Notes: generated by a model from the letters alone, not told the origin. A stretch of DNA of 64,000 nt from CADCVT01 sp036389485 (GCA_036389485.1 DASVPR010000045.1:62001-126000); one strand, 5' to 3'. Shown: positions 31,499 through 40,496, numbered from the stretch's first letter. A program made the numbers and translations.

Positions 31499-32380
31499 CT
31501 AGGGGGTGAGCTGCCTCTGCGGCTCACCCTCCTCGAGCCCCGGCTCGGAGTGCGAGGCCCGCAGCTCGTAGCCCTTGCGCGCGTTCGGGTCGGCCTCGGC
31601 GAGGACGCGGTCGGCCTTCAGCGCCCGCGCGAACGCCTCGCGGCCGCCGCGCGGCAGCACGCCGAGAACCTTGTTGATCGGACCGATCGACTTGGGGACG
31701 AACACGTCGAAGTGCGGCCGCTGCAGGGCCTCGACGATCGCCGTCGCCACGTCCTCGGGGTTGACGTTCTTCACGCCGCGCGCCTGCTGCAGCCCCGCGG
31801 CCAGCTCGGTGTTGACGACGCCGGGCATCACGCACGAGACCTCGATCGGCGTCTCGCGCAGCTCGGCGCGCACCGCCTCGCTGACCCCGACGACGAAGTG
31901 CTTGGTGCCGCAGTAGGTGGCCCCGCCGGGGAAACCGGCCTTGCCGGCGGTCGACGCGATGTTGACGAGGTGGCCGCGGTTGCGCTGGAGGAAGCGCGGG
32001 AGGATGACCTTCATCCCGTAGAGCACGCCGCTGACGTTGATGTCGATCTGGCGCTGCGCGGTGGCGTCCGTCTCCTCGAGGAAGGCGCCGAGCTGCATGA
32101 TCCCCGCGTTGTTGACGAAGACGTCGATCGGGCCGAGCTGCTCCTCGGCCTGCGCGACGAAGCGCTCGACCGAGTCGCGCTCGGTGACGTTGAGCTCGAT
32201 CGCGATCGTGCCGGCGCCGAGCTGGTCGGCGGTGCGCTGCGCCTCGGCGAGGTCGAGGTCGCCGATCGCGACCTTCATGCCCTGGCGGACGAAGGCCTCC
32301 GCGGTCGCCTTGCCGATGCCGCGGGCGGCGCCGGTGATCGCGGCGACCTGACCGGACAGGACGCGGGGCTCCTTTGCCAT
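31499..32380 (-). CDS. Short-chain dehydrogenase/reductase
   Basis: 293 residues. Classical SDR. Cofactor motif TGAARGIG is near residue 17, followed by NNAG, IASTAGKAG with the catalytic Ser, and YCGTKHF with Tyr and Lys, then MPGVVNTEL. An Asp-rich turn GDLDLAEA after strand 2 suggests NAD rather than NADP preference. Soluble oxidoreductase with unknown substrate, probably an alcohol or ketone; the sequence shows no closer family. The C-terminal 40 residues are an extension beyond the fold. Single gene closed by the hairpin at 31477. Confidence 0.88.
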   Translation of the reverse strand: MAKEPRVLSGQVAAITGAARGIGKATAEAFVRQGMKVAIGDLDLAEAQRTADQLGAGTIAIELNVTERDSVERFVAQAEEQLGPIDVFVNNAGIMQLGAFLEETDATAQRQIDINVSGVLYGMKVILPRFLQRNRGHLVNIASTAGKAGFPGGATYCGTKHFVVGVSEAVRAELRETPIEVSCVMPGVVNTELAAGLQQARGVKNVNPEDVATAIVEALQRPHFDVFVPKSIGPINKVLGVLPRGGREAFARALKADRVLAEADPNARKGYELRASHSEPGLEEGEPQRQLTP

Positions 32381-32464
32381 CAGACTGCTCCTCGTTGCAA
32401 AAGTGACGGAGGTGTCACCTTAGCGGGAAGCGGCCCCCGTGGAGTGGCCGGAGGCGCGGCGCGG

Positions 32465-33499
32465 CTACGCGGGCACCGTGATGCCGCGACCCGCGTGCTT
32501 CGCGCGGTACATCGCCGCGTCGGCGCGAGCGACGAGGGAGTCCGGCGACTCGTGCCCGTCGTACTTCACGACACCGGCCGACGCCGACTGCGCGTTGGGC
32601 GTCGCCGAACGGACGCGGTCGAGCACCTCGCGCGCCTCCTCGAGGTCGCAGTCGGGCAGCAGGATCCCGAACTCCTCGCCGCCGTAGCGCGCCAGCACGT
32701 CGATCGTCCGCAGCTCGCGGCGCCAGGCGGCGGCGGTGCGCCGCAGGTGGACGTCGCCGGCCTGGTGGCCGTGGAGGTCGTTGTAGGCCTTGAAGTGGTC
32801 GAGGTCGAGCAGCGCGAGGCAGAGCGGGCGCTTGGTGCGGCGCGCGCGCGACATCTCGCGCTCGACCGCCTCGTCCCACGCGCGCCGGTTGGGCAGCGCG
32901 GTCAGCTCGTCGGTGCGCGCCTGGCGCGCGAGCAGGTTCACGTGCGCGTCGCGCTCGATCGCGCGCCCCGCCTCGTCGGCCAGGGCCGCGACCAGCTCGG
33001 CCCGGCGCGCGTCGAGCTGCCTGCGCGGCCGCGACCACACCAGGATCAGGACCCCGACGATCCGCCCGCCGTGGACGATCGGGTGCGTCGCCGCCGACCG
33101 CGCGCCGACCTTGCGCAGCAGCGTCGCGGCCTCGGCGCTGCGCTCGACGTCGGCGACGTGGATCGGCTCGCCGGAGAGGAACGCGCGCACGCTCGGCGAG
33201 ACGCTCTCCTCGAGCGGCAGTCGCATCCCGATCACGTCGCGCGGCGCCTCGGCGGTCGCGGTGATCATCAGCTCGTTCCCGCGGATCGTCGGCTCGGCGA
33301 GCATCGCCATCCGCGCGCCGGCGGCATGGGCGGCGGCGCCGCACAGCCGGCCTCGCGAGCTGCCGTCCTCCGCCCAGGCCCGCGCGAGCGTGACGACCGC
33401 GTCGCGCGCCTCGCTCAGGCGCCGGCCGCGCACGATCGCGACCGCGGCGGCCGCCGCCGCGGCGAGGCCCAGGAGGATCAGGAGCACGGGAACGTGCAC
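32465..33499 (-). CDS. Membrane-anchored GAF-GGDEF diguanylate cyclase
   Basis: 344 residues. One N-terminal TM helix (about 4-24, LLILLGLAAAAAAAVAIV), a GAF-like domain of about 30-175, then GGDEF of about 185-340. Active site ARYGGEEF is intact; RTID five residues before it is the RxxD inhibitory I-site. It makes c-di-GMP. This is the second such enzyme in the window; unlike the first it lacks a periplasmic sensor and HAMP, so its input is cytosolic. Single gene between the SDR and the sigma-factor fusion. Confidence 0.9.
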   Translation of the reverse strand: MHVPVLLILLGLAAAAAAAVAIVRGRRLSEARDAVVTLARAWAEDGSSRGRLCGAAAHAAGARMAMLAEPTIRGNELMITATAEAPRDVIGMRLPLEESVSPSVRAFLSGEPIHVADVERSAEAATLLRKVGARSAATHPIVHGGRIVGVLILVWSRPRRQLDARRAELVAALADEAGRAIERDAHVNLLARQARTDELTALPNRRAWDEAVEREMSRARRTKRPLCLALLDLDHFKAYNDLHGHQAGDVHLRRTAAAWRRELRTIDVLARYGGEEFGILLPDCDLEEAREVLDRVRSATPNAQSASAGVVKYDGHESPDSLVARADAAMYRAKHAGRGITVPA

Positions 33500-33583
33500 G
33501 CTCTATCGGATTCCCCCGCACGGGCGCGACGCGAACGTTTGGGCAACTTTCGTGGACAGACGTTCGACTGGGCGCGGCCGCGC

Positions 33584-35404
33584 TCAGACCAGGCCGAGGA
33601 GCGCGCCGGCGACGCTGCGCTTCTTGTCCTGCCCCGGGCCCGTGGCGCCCCCGATGGCGTCCTTGACGCCCTGGATGGCGTCGTTCGCGCTCTTGCCGAC
33701 TGCGTCGGCGGGCGTGCCGGCCGACCGCTCGCCGCCGTTGCCGCCGCGGTCGTCGGCCTTGGGCGGGGGCCCGGACGCGCCCGGCGCGGGGCCCTTCTCG
33801 GCCTTCGGCCCCGCCGAGGGCGGGGCCTGGTTGCCGTGCGTCGCGTTGGACTTGACCTTCCCCTTGGAGCCGGACGGCGCCCGCTGCTTCGGCGCCGCGC
33901 CCGCGCCGGACGATCCGCCGCCGCGGTGCCCGCGCCCGCCGCTGCCGGCGTGGCTCTTCGCGCCGCCGCCCTGCGCGTGGCCGCTCCCCTGGCCGTTGCC
34001 GCGCCGGCCGCCCCCGCCGCCGGCGCTCGCGCCCGCCGACCCGCCGCCGCGGCGGTTGCCCGCCGACGCGGCCGGCTCGCGCCCGCGGCCGTAGCCCCGG
34101 CCCTTGCCCTGCGCGCCGAGGTGCTGGTGGTGCTTCGGCTTCTTGGCCTTCTTCGGCTTCTTCCCGGGGCGGCCGCCGCCGATGTCGTCGAGCGCCTCGG
34201 TCACGATCGTCACGATCGCGACGGTCTGCGCCGGATCGGGCCCGGTGCGGGCGCCCGGGATCGCGGTGCCCCACACCGGCTGGCCGAGCGCGATGCGCCG
34301 ATCGGTGTCGCGCTGGCCGGCCACCGTCTGCGCCCGGGCCCGCAGCCGGTCCACCGCGCCCGCGACCTCGCCCTCGGCCGGGCGGCCGGCGTCGTCGCTG
34401 CGCTGGTAGCCGCCGGTGCCGGCGAGCCGCAGCTCGGCGTGCTGGCGGCGCTGGGCCTCCTCGGCGCTGCTGGACGGCGGGGAGCTCAGCTCGTCGATGG
34501 CCATCAGCCCGCCGCCGAGGCCGGCGCCCGCGAGGACCGCCCCGATCAGCAGCTTCGCGCCGATCCCGCCGCCCGCGCCCGCGATCGCGCCGCCGCCCGC
34601 CGCGGCGCCCGCCGCCGACGCGCCGCCGAGCACGGCGCTCTTCAGGCCGGCGCTCGGCGCGACCGGCAGGATGATCGCGAGGGCCTGCCGCTGGCGCTGG
34701 ACCTCTTCCTTGAACGACCGGCACGCGTCGCACTGCTCGACGTGGCGGCGCAGGGTCGTGCGGCGCAGCGACCCACCGCGCAGCACCGAGAGCTGCTTCT
34801 GGATCTCACGGCAATCGGCGTTGCGAGCCTGCCGTGAGTTGGAAAGCGACTCACGGGCCTGGAACACGAGGGCCTTGACCTTCTCCTTGCGCACGTCGAG
34901 GGTCATCGCGATCTCCTCGTGCGAGAGCGCACCCAGCTCCGAGAGGACGAGCGCGGCGCGCTGGTCGTGCGGCAGCCGGTGGAGGTCGCGGAGCATGTCC
35001 TTGAGGTCCTGGCGCCGCTGGACCTCGGCGGCCAGGCCGTCGGTCGCCGGCTCGACGTCCTCGAGCGAGACCTGCTCGCGCCGTGCCCGCAGCATCGACA
35101 GGCAGCGGTTGCGCGCGATCGTGTAGAGCCACGCCTTGAGATGGATCGGCTTGTCCGAGCCCCGAAGGTCGCGATATGCAGCGATGAAGGTGTGCTGGAC
35201 CGCGTCCTCGGCCTCGTCGCGGGAGCCGAGCATGTGGCGGCAGAAGCTGAGGATGCCGCGGTGGTGGCGGTCGTAGATCTGCTCGAAGGCGGGCTCGTGG
35301 CCGAGGCGGACGAGGCGCACCAGCTCGGCGTCGCCGGACGTCCGCAGCCGGTCAGGGGAGCGCAGAGGTGCCCTGGCCGGGCGGGGTGGTGCGGAGGCTT
35401 CCAT
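33584..35404 (-). CDS. ECF sigma factor fused to zinc-finger anti-sigma-like domain, TM helix and disordered tail
   Basis: 606 residues from ATG 35404. Residues of about 25-185 are an ECF sigma factor: region 2 with LVRLGHEPAFEQIYDRHH and DAVQHTFIAAYRDLRG, and region 4 with LPHDQRAALVLSELGALSHE. Next comes a zf-HC2-type motif, HVEQCDACRSF (Hx3Cx2C), at about 220, normally found in separate anti-sigma factors. Then a Gly/Ala-rich helix (LLIGAVLAGAGLGGGLMAI) is a likely TM segment. The last 280 residues are low-complexity Gly/Pro/Ser/Lys-rich. Sigma and inhibitor in one chain would be membrane-tethered and self-restrained, so release would need proteolysis (inference). Confidence 0.85.
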   Translation of the reverse strand: MEASAPPRPARAPLRSPDRLRTSGDAELVRLVRLGHEPAFEQIYDRHHRGILSFCRHMLGSRDEAEDAVQHTFIAAYRDLRGSDKPIHLKAWLYTIARNRCLSMLRARREQVSLEDVEPATDGLAAEVQRRQDLKDMLRDLHRLPHDQRAALVLSELGALSHEEIAMTLDVRKEKVKALVFQARESLSNSRQARNADCREIQKQLSVLRGGSLRRTTLRRHVEQCDACRSFKEEVQRQRQALAIILPVAPSAGLKSAVLGGASAAGAAAGGGAIAGAGGGIGAKLLIGAVLAGAGLGGGLMAIDELSSPPSSSAEEAQRRQHAELRLAGTGGYQRSDDAGRPAEGEVAGAVDRLRARAQTVAGQRDTDRRIALGQPVWGTAIPGARTGPDPAQTVAIVTIVTEALDDIGGGRPGKKPKKAKKPKHHQHLGAQGKGRGYGRGREPAASAGNRRGGGSAGASAGGGGGRRGNGQGSGHAQGGGAKSHAGSGGRGHRGGGSSGAGAAPKQRAPSGSKGKVKSNATHGNQAPPSAGPKAEKGPAPGASGPPPKADDRGGNGGERSAGTPADAVGKSANDAIQGVKDAIGGATGPGQDKKRSVAGALLGLV

Positions 35405-35483
35405 GTCTCGTTTAGGGACACACCCCCTCAACGCGCGCGGAGACGGGCGGTTGGCGGGTGCCGTCGAGTCATTACCCTGACAC

Positions 35484-36335
35484 GTGGTGCCCTCATTCGT
35501 CCATCTCGATCATCGGATCGAGTACCAGACATTCGGCCAGGGGGATCGGACCACCGTCCTGCTCCACGGCCTTCTGCTCTCGCAGCGGATGCACAAGCCG
35601 CTGGCCCGCGCCCTCGCGGAGCGCGGCAACCGGGTCGTGACGATCGACCTGCTCGGCCACGGCCGCTCGGACCGGCCGCCGAACATGTGGGAGTACTCGA
35701 TGTCGATGTTCGGCGAGCAGGTCATCGCGCTGCTCGACCACCTCGAGCTCGACCAGGCGGTCGTCGCGGGCACGTCGCTCGGCGCCAACGTCACGCTGGA
35801 GGCCGCGGCGCTCGCGCCGGAGCGCCTGCGCGGCATGGTCATCGAGATGCCCGTGCTCGACGGCGCGATGATCGCCTGCGGCGTCGCGTTCCTGCCGCTG
35901 CTGCTGGCCATGCGCTACGGCGGCCCGCTCATGCGGGGCGTCCAGCTCGCGGCGAACGCGGTGCCGCGCGGCGCGCCGCCCTTCCTCATCGACGTCGGGC
36001 TCGACACGATCCGCCAGGACCCTCGGCCGAGCGGGGCGGTCCTCGAGGGGCTCTTCTTCGGCCGGATCGCCCCCCACCGCTGGCAGCGGCGGACGTTCAC
36101 GCAGCCGTCGCTCGTCATCGGGCACCGCCGCGATCCCGTCCACCCGTTCTCCGACGCCGGGATGCTGGCCGACGAGCTGCCGAACGGGCGGCTGCTGGAG
36201 GCGAGCTCGATCCTCGAGCTGCGCCTGGCCCCCGAGCGCCTCACCAACGAGATCGCCGACTTCATCCAGGAGTGCTGGGAGGCCGAGGCCCCCGCGCCGC
36301 CGCGGGCGGCGGGACGGCGCGCCGCGGCGCGGTAG
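35484..36335 (+). CDS. Alpha/beta-hydrolase-fold protein lacking the catalytic His
   Basis: 283 residues from GTG 35484. The fold is clear: TVLLHGLLLSQRM, DLLGHGRSDRP, the nucleophile elbow AGTSLGAN and an acid in GHRRDPVHPF. Where the catalytic His should follow (the EA-x-H-x-x-x-x-x-x-PERL region) the sequence is EASSILELRLAPERL with no His, and none appears later. It may be a non-hydrolytic binding protein or use another residue. Divergent from the sigma fusion gene at 35404, about 80 bp between starts. The tail is Ala/Arg-rich. Function unknown. Confidence 0.8.
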   Translation: MVPSFVHLDHRIEYQTFGQGDRTTVLLHGLLLSQRMHKPLARALAERGNRVVTIDLLGHGRSDRPPNMWEYSMSMFGEQVIALLDHLELDQAVVAGTSLGANVTLEAAALAPERLRGMVIEMPVLDGAMIACGVAFLPLLLAMRYGGPLMRGVQLAANAVPRGAPPFLIDVGLDTIRQDPRPSGAVLEGLFFGRIAPHRWQRRTFTQPSLVIGHRRDPVHPFSDAGMLADELPNGRLLEASSILELRLAPERLTNEIADFIQECWEAEAPAPPRAAGRRAAAR

Positions 36336-36361
36336 CACTTGGCTAGTACTCTGCGCGACCG

Positions 36362-37057
36362 ATGGCGAGCAGGAAGGAAGAGAAGGAGCGCCTGCGCCGC
36401 GAGCGCGAGGAGGCCGAGCGCGCCGCGATGGCCGGCGACGCGCGCCGCCGTCGGCTCGCGATCGTGCTGGGCGCGGTGCTCGCCGTCGCGGTTGCCGTCG
36501 TGATCGTGCTCGCCGTGACGAGCGGCGACGACGAGGGCAGCAACCAGACGATCGGCGACACCGCCGTACCCGCGAAGAAGATCTCGGACCTCGATGAGGC
36601 CGCCGAGGCCGCGGGCTGCAAGGTCGAGGAGTTCGAGAGCGAGGGCCGCGGCCACACGAGCGAGGACGTCAAGTACAAGACGAACCCGCCGACGTCCGGC
36701 TCGCACGATCCGCAGGCCGCGCAGGACGGCGTCTACGAGGAGCCGCCGGACCTCGAGCAGTCGGTCCACGCGCTCGAGCACGGCCGCGTGAACGTCCAGT
36801 ACAAGCCCGGGACGCCGCAGAACCGGATCAACCAGCTCGAGCAGGTCGTGAACGAGGAGGTCCAGGGCACCGGCGGCTACCACACCCTGCTCTTCGAGAA
36901 CCAGAGCGGGATGAGCGCCGCCGTCGCCGTCACCGCGTGGACGCGCTCGGTCACCTGCCCGACGTTCAACGACAAGGTCTTCGACGTGATCCGCGACTTC
37001 CGCGAGAAGGCCATCGTCGGCGAGTGGGCGACCGACATCCCCGAGCCGATCCCCTAG
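36362..37057 (+). CDS. DUF3105 family membrane-anchored protein (copy 1)
   Basis: 231 residues. A highly charged N-terminal helix (EEKERLRREREEAERA) precedes one TM helix at about 36-57 (LAIVLGAVLAVAVAVVIVLAV), so the rest is outside the membrane. The DUF3105 core shows YKTNPPTSGSHDP, VHALEHGRVNVQY and a final YHTLLFENQSG plus a Cys late in the domain. The second half of the family core is repeated in the protein at 38784. Function of the family is unknown. A hairpin follows at 37077. Confidence 0.85.
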   Translation: MASRKEEKERLRREREEAERAAMAGDARRRRLAIVLGAVLAVAVAVVIVLAVTSGDDEGSNQTIGDTAVPAKKISDLDEAAEAAGCKVEEFESEGRGHTSEDVKYKTNPPTSGSHDPQAAQDGVYEEPPDLEQSVHALEHGRVNVQYKPGTPQNRINQLEQVVNEEVQGTGGYHTLLFENQSGMSAAVAVTAWTRSVTCPTFNDKVFDVIRDFREKAIVGEWATDIPEPIP

Positions 37058-37076
37058 CCCGCCCCTCCGCGGCCCT

Positions 37077-37098
37077 CCGCCGCGGCTCGCCGCGGCGG
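37077..37098 (+). terminator. Hairpin after the DUF3105 gene
   Basis: Perfect 9-bp stem CCGCCGCGG (37077-37085) and CCGCGGCGG (37090-37098) with a CTCG tetraloop, followed by TT. It lies 20 bp after the stop of the DUF3105 gene and before the amidase start. Confidence 0.6.
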
Positions 37099-37156
37099 TT
37101 GCAACCCTCCGCCCAGGAGCGCGACTCACTCCGTGCGAGGGTGTTTCGGGTCCCCG

Positions 37157-38764
37157 ATGCGCCGCCTCGCCGCCGCCTTCGCCCTGCTGCTCTGCGCCGC
37201 CCCGCCGGCGGGCGCGAAGACGCGCGACTTCGAGGTCCGGGTGCCGGGCGGGAAGGTGGTCCGCACCGACCAGCGCTTCGACGTCTTCGGCGTCCGGTGG
37301 CAGCGCGCGCCGCGCCACCTGCACGCGCGCGTCCACGACCCGCGGCGCGGATGGCGGCGGTGGGTCGAGGTGGGCATGGCGCACAGCGGCCGGTCGTCGG
37401 ACCCGGTCTGGGCCGGCGGCGCCGACGCCGTCCAGCTCAGGGTCGAAGGCCCCGCGAAGGGGCTGCGCCTCCACTTCGTCCACGCCGACCCGCCGGCGCC
37501 GCGCGCGTACGCCGCCGCGCGGCAGGCGCCGGCCCAGAGCGGGCCGCCGCCGATCGTGCCGCGGGCCGACTGGGGCGGCGACCAGTGCCCGCCCCGGGAC
37601 CCGCCGAGGTACGGCGAGGTCAGGCTCGCGTTCGTCCACCACACGGTCACCGCCAACGACTACGCGCCCGAGGACTCGCGCGCGATGGTCCTCGGCATCT
37701 GCCGCTACCACCGCAACTCCAACGGGTGGGACGACATCGGCTACAACTTCCTCGTCGACAAGTACGGGACGATCTTCGAGGGTCGTGCCGGGGGCGTCGA
37801 CCGGGCCGTCGTGGGCGCCCAGGCGCAGGGCTACAACTCGGTCTCCACCGGCGTCGCCAACCTGGGCGACTACGAGCGGGTCCCGCAGACCGAGGCCGCG
37901 CTGCAGGCGGTCGGGCAGCTGCTCGCGTGGAAGCTTCCGCTGCACGGCGCGCCCGTCGAGGGCCAGGTGTCGGTCGTGTCGGGCGGCGGCGACTCGAACC
38001 GGTACGCCGCCGGGCAGACGGTCACGTTCGAGCGCATCTCCGGCCACCGCGACGGCAACGCGACGGCGTGCCCCGGCGCCCAGCTCTACGCGCAGCTGGG
38101 GCGCATCCGCGAGCTGGCCGCCGGGCGCGCGCCGGCCGCCGCGCCGCCGGCCAGCGACGGCGTCCCCGCGGCGCTCTCGCTGCAGCCGGTCGCGCCGGTC
38201 GTCCCGTTCGGCGAGCCGATCCGCGTCGGCGGCCGGCTGATCGACCTCGCGGGCGCCGGTGTCCCCGGGCGCAAGGTGAAGGTCGAGATCGGGACGACGA
38301 AGGGCTGGCTCGCGATGACGTCGACCACGACCGGGCCGGACGGCAGCTGGTCGGCGGAGTTCCCGGCCACGCGCTCGTGGGACGTCCGGGCGATCCACAA
38401 CGAGATCGCCTCGCCCCGTGTGCGCGTCGTCGTCGCGCCGCTGCTGTCGGCGTCGCTGCGCGCGCGGCGGGTCAGGGCGGGGCGCAGCGCGATCGTCTCC
38501 GGCACGATCCGCCCGGGACGGGCCGCGATCCTCGTCGAGGCGTGGCGGCAGGCGAGCCCGACGAGCACCCGCTACGTCCGCGCGTTCACGGTGCGCCGCC
38601 CGGCGCGCGGCGGGCGCTTCCGCGCGCGGGTGGCCCTCCGCCGGCCCGGCCTGTACCGGCTGCGCGTGAAGTTCCCCGGCGACCGGCGCAACGGCCCGGC
38701 GCAGGCCGGCGACCTCTTCGTGCGCGCGGTCCGCGGCCCCACCGGCGGCACCTCGTCGCGTTAG
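37157..38764 (+). CDS. Secreted PGRP-type N-acetylmuramoyl-L-alanine amidase
   Basis: 535 residues from ATG 37157; GTG 37133 in frame is less likely. Signal peptide about 1-20. A beta N-terminal region of about 25-125 is followed by the amidase_2/PGRP domain: zinc His in AFVHHTVT, the Tyr region GYNFLVDKYGTIFEGR, the second His in ISGHRDGNATACPG with the Cys ligand. It cleaves the MurNAc-L-Ala bond of peptidoglycan outside the cell. The C-terminal 200 residues form at least two Ig-like/carboxypeptidase-regulatory beta domains (VGGRLIDLAGAGVPGRKV) for wall or matrix binding. It is flanked on both sides by DUF3105 genes. Confidence 0.9.
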   Translation: MRRLAAAFALLLCAAPPAGAKTRDFEVRVPGGKVVRTDQRFDVFGVRWQRAPRHLHARVHDPRRGWRRWVEVGMAHSGRSSDPVWAGGADAVQLRVEGPAKGLRLHFVHADPPAPRAYAAARQAPAQSGPPPIVPRADWGGDQCPPRDPPRYGEVRLAFVHHTVTANDYAPEDSRAMVLGICRYHRNSNGWDDIGYNFLVDKYGTIFEGRAGGVDRAVVGAQAQGYNSVSTGVANLGDYERVPQTEAALQAVGQLLAWKLPLHGAPVEGQVSVVSGGGDSNRYAAGQTVTFERISGHRDGNATACPGAQLYAQLGRIRELAAGRAPAAAPPASDGVPAALSLQPVAPVVPFGEPIRVGGRLIDLAGAGVPGRKVKVEIGTTKGWLAMTSTTTGPDGSWSAEFPATRSWDVRAIHNEIASPRVRVVVAPLLSASLRARRVRAGRSAIVSGTIRPGRAAILVEAWRQASPTSTRYVRAFTVRRPARGGRFRARVALRRPGLYRLRVKFPGDRRNGPAQAGDLFVRAVRGPTGGTSSR

Positions 38765-38783
38765 CGCTTAGGGTTGGCCGCGC

Positions 38784-39398
38784 ATGCCGAGGCGCGTCCA
38801 GCTCGTCGCCGGAGGGGTCGCGGCGGTAGTCGTCGCCGTGGTCGTGGCCCTGCTCGTCGCGGGCGGCGGCGGGGGCGAGGACGAGCCCGAACCGCGGTCG
38901 CCCGTGGACCTGCGCACCGCGGTCAGCAAGGCCGGGTGCACGTTCAGGGAGTTCCCCGACGAGGGTCAGCGGCACCTGCCGAGCCGCAACTCGACGTACG
39001 ACGGGTACAGGACGAACCCGCCGACGTCCGGTCCCCACCGGCCGCCGCCGGCCGCGGCCGACGGCGTCTACCTCCCCGGCCGGTCGCCGGACAAGGAGGA
39101 TTGGGTCCACACGCTCGAGCACGGGCGGGTCATCTTCATGTACGCGCCGCGCGAGGCCGGGCGCCGCGATCGGGTGGAGGCGCTCATGGACGAGCCGGTC
39201 GGCGACGAGCCCGCCGGGTTCAAGACCGTCGTGATGGAGAACGACACCGGCATGCCGTTCGCGGTCGCCGCGGTGTCGTGGCGACGTTACGTCGGCTGCC
39301 CGCGCCTCGACGCGGCCTCGCTCGACGCCCTGCGCGCGTTCCGCCTGCGGTTCGTCGGCGACGCGCCGGAGGGCGACTTCCCGTGGCCGGCGCAGTGA
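38784..39398 (+). CDS. DUF3105 family membrane-anchored protein (copy 2)
   Basis: 204 residues. A short basic start and TM helix of about 8-28 (VAAVVVAVVVALLVAGGGG), then the DUF3105 core: YRTNPPTSGPHRPP, VHTLEHGRVIFMY, and TVVMENDTGMP with a conserved late Cys. It is a divergent paralogue of 36362-37057. It lies 19 bp after the amidase, so the two are probably cotranscribed. Function of the family unknown; placement suggests a link to envelope maintenance. Confidence 0.85.
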   Translation: MPRRVQLVAGGVAAVVVAVVVALLVAGGGGGEDEPEPRSPVDLRTAVSKAGCTFREFPDEGQRHLPSRNSTYDGYRTNPPTSGPHRPPPAAADGVYLPGRSPDKEDWVHTLEHGRVIFMYAPREAGRRDRVEALMDEPVGDEPAGFKTVVMENDTGMPFAVAAVSWRRYVGCPRLDAASLDALRAFRLRFVGDAPEGDFPWPAQ

Positions 39399-39401
39399 CG
39401 G

Positions 39402-40397
39402 TCAGCGGGGCGTCGGCGGCCCGGGCGGGTCGATGATGTCGCGGCCCGTGGGCTCCATCCGCTCGTCGAGCTCGAGCTGCCAGTAGTACCGCGTGAACGT
39501 CATGCCGGCGCGGTACTCGCCGACGTGCGGCTCGACGTCGTCGCCGCGCGCCATGCGCACGATCAGCTCCGGGTACGTGCGGCCGGGCAGCGCCGCGTAC
39601 ATCGGCGCCGGGAACGCGCCGCCGAAGCGCGTGTTGACGTCGGTGATCCCGAGCCCGACCTCGCTGTCGCGGAAGATCTGGACCGTGCACGGCCCGCGGA
39701 CCTCGAGCGCCTCGACGACCCGCCGGCCCAGGTCGACCAGCTCGGGCTCGTCGAGCACCGTGCCCTTGATCGACTCGCCGCCGCGCGACTCGAGCATCGA
39801 GCGCGGGATTGCGTTCAGGCAGCGCCCGTCGCGGTCGCTCAGGCAGTCGATCGAGAACTCGGGGCCGTCCATGCGCTTCTGCACCATGACCGGGGTGGGG
39901 TCGAGGTAGCGCACGAAGAACGCGGCCTCGTCCGCGTCGCGCGCGAAGTGGATCGACTCCGCGCCCGAGCCCCGCCGCGGCTTCACGACGACAGGGAAGA
40001 ACGGCGGCTCTTGGTTGGGCAGCACCGTCGGCGGCGACGGCAGCCCGAGCCGCTGCAGCTCGAGGTGCGCCTCGTACTTGTCGTACGTCGCGGTCGCCGT
40101 GCGCGGCGGCGGCACGAGCGCCTCCGGCAGCCGCCCGTCGGCCCGCGCCTGCGCGAGCGTCTCGATGTCGAGGTCGGTGAGCGGCACGATCGCCCCGACC
40201 CCGTGCTCGTCGCACAACGCCCGCAGCGTCGGCACGTAGTCCGGATCCTTGATCAACGGCACCGCGACGCGATGGTGCGCGGCGTACTGCGCCGGCGCGA
40301 GCGGGTTCGGATCCGCCGCCACCACGGTCGCATGCCGCGCGAACGCGGAGACGATGTCGTAGCGCTTGCCGACGCCGGTGAGGAGGATCGCGGTCAC
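39402..40397 (-). CDS. ATP-grasp ligase (CarB-like)
   Basis: 331 residues from GTG 40397. The N-terminal Rossmann-like part starts ILLTGVGKRYDIV, and the ATP-grasp core has VVVKPRRGSGAESI, the strand pair around KRMDGPEFSIDC, and the metal-binding DVNTRFGGAFP. ATP-grasp enzymes couple a carboxylate through an acyl-phosphate to an amine or thiol. This stand-alone CarB-like group is common next to glycan genes. It lies at the edge of the surface-polysaccharide region, so decoration of a glycan or peptide is plausible (inference). It converges on the DUF3105 gene, 3 bp between stops. Confidence 0.8.
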   Translation of the reverse strand: MTAILLTGVGKRYDIVSAFARHATVVAADPNPLAPAQYAAHHRVAVPLIKDPDYVPTLRALCDEHGVGAIVPLTDLDIETLAQARADGRLPEALVPPPRTATATYDKYEAHLELQRLGLPSPPTVLPNQEPPFFPVVVKPRRGSGAESIHFARDADEAAFFVRYLDPTPVMVQKRMDGPEFSIDCLSDRDGRCLNAIPRSMLESRGGESIKGTVLDEPELVDLGRRVVEALEVRGPCTVQIFRDSEVGLGITDVNTRFGGAFPAPMYAALPGRTYPELIVRMARGDDVEPHVGEYRAGMTFTRYYWQLELDERMEPTGRDIIDPPGPPTPR

Positions 40398-40427
40398 GAG
40401 GCGCGCGATCCTAATCCGGCACGAGCT

Positions 40428-40487
40428 GCGGGCTCGCCCGGCCGCCTTTGCTGGGGGGTCTGCAGACGGCGGCCGGGCGGAGCCCGC
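40428..40487 (-). terminator. Long hairpin ending the serine protease gene
   Basis: Arms 40428-40446 and 40468-40487 pair over 19 bp with one bulged base; the 21-nt loop contains CTGGGGGGTC. It starts 9 bp past the protease stop at 40497 (minus strand) and lies upstream of the ATP-grasp start. The same loop core occurs in the hairpin at 46572. Confidence 0.65.
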
Positions 40488-40496
40488 GGGGCGGAC

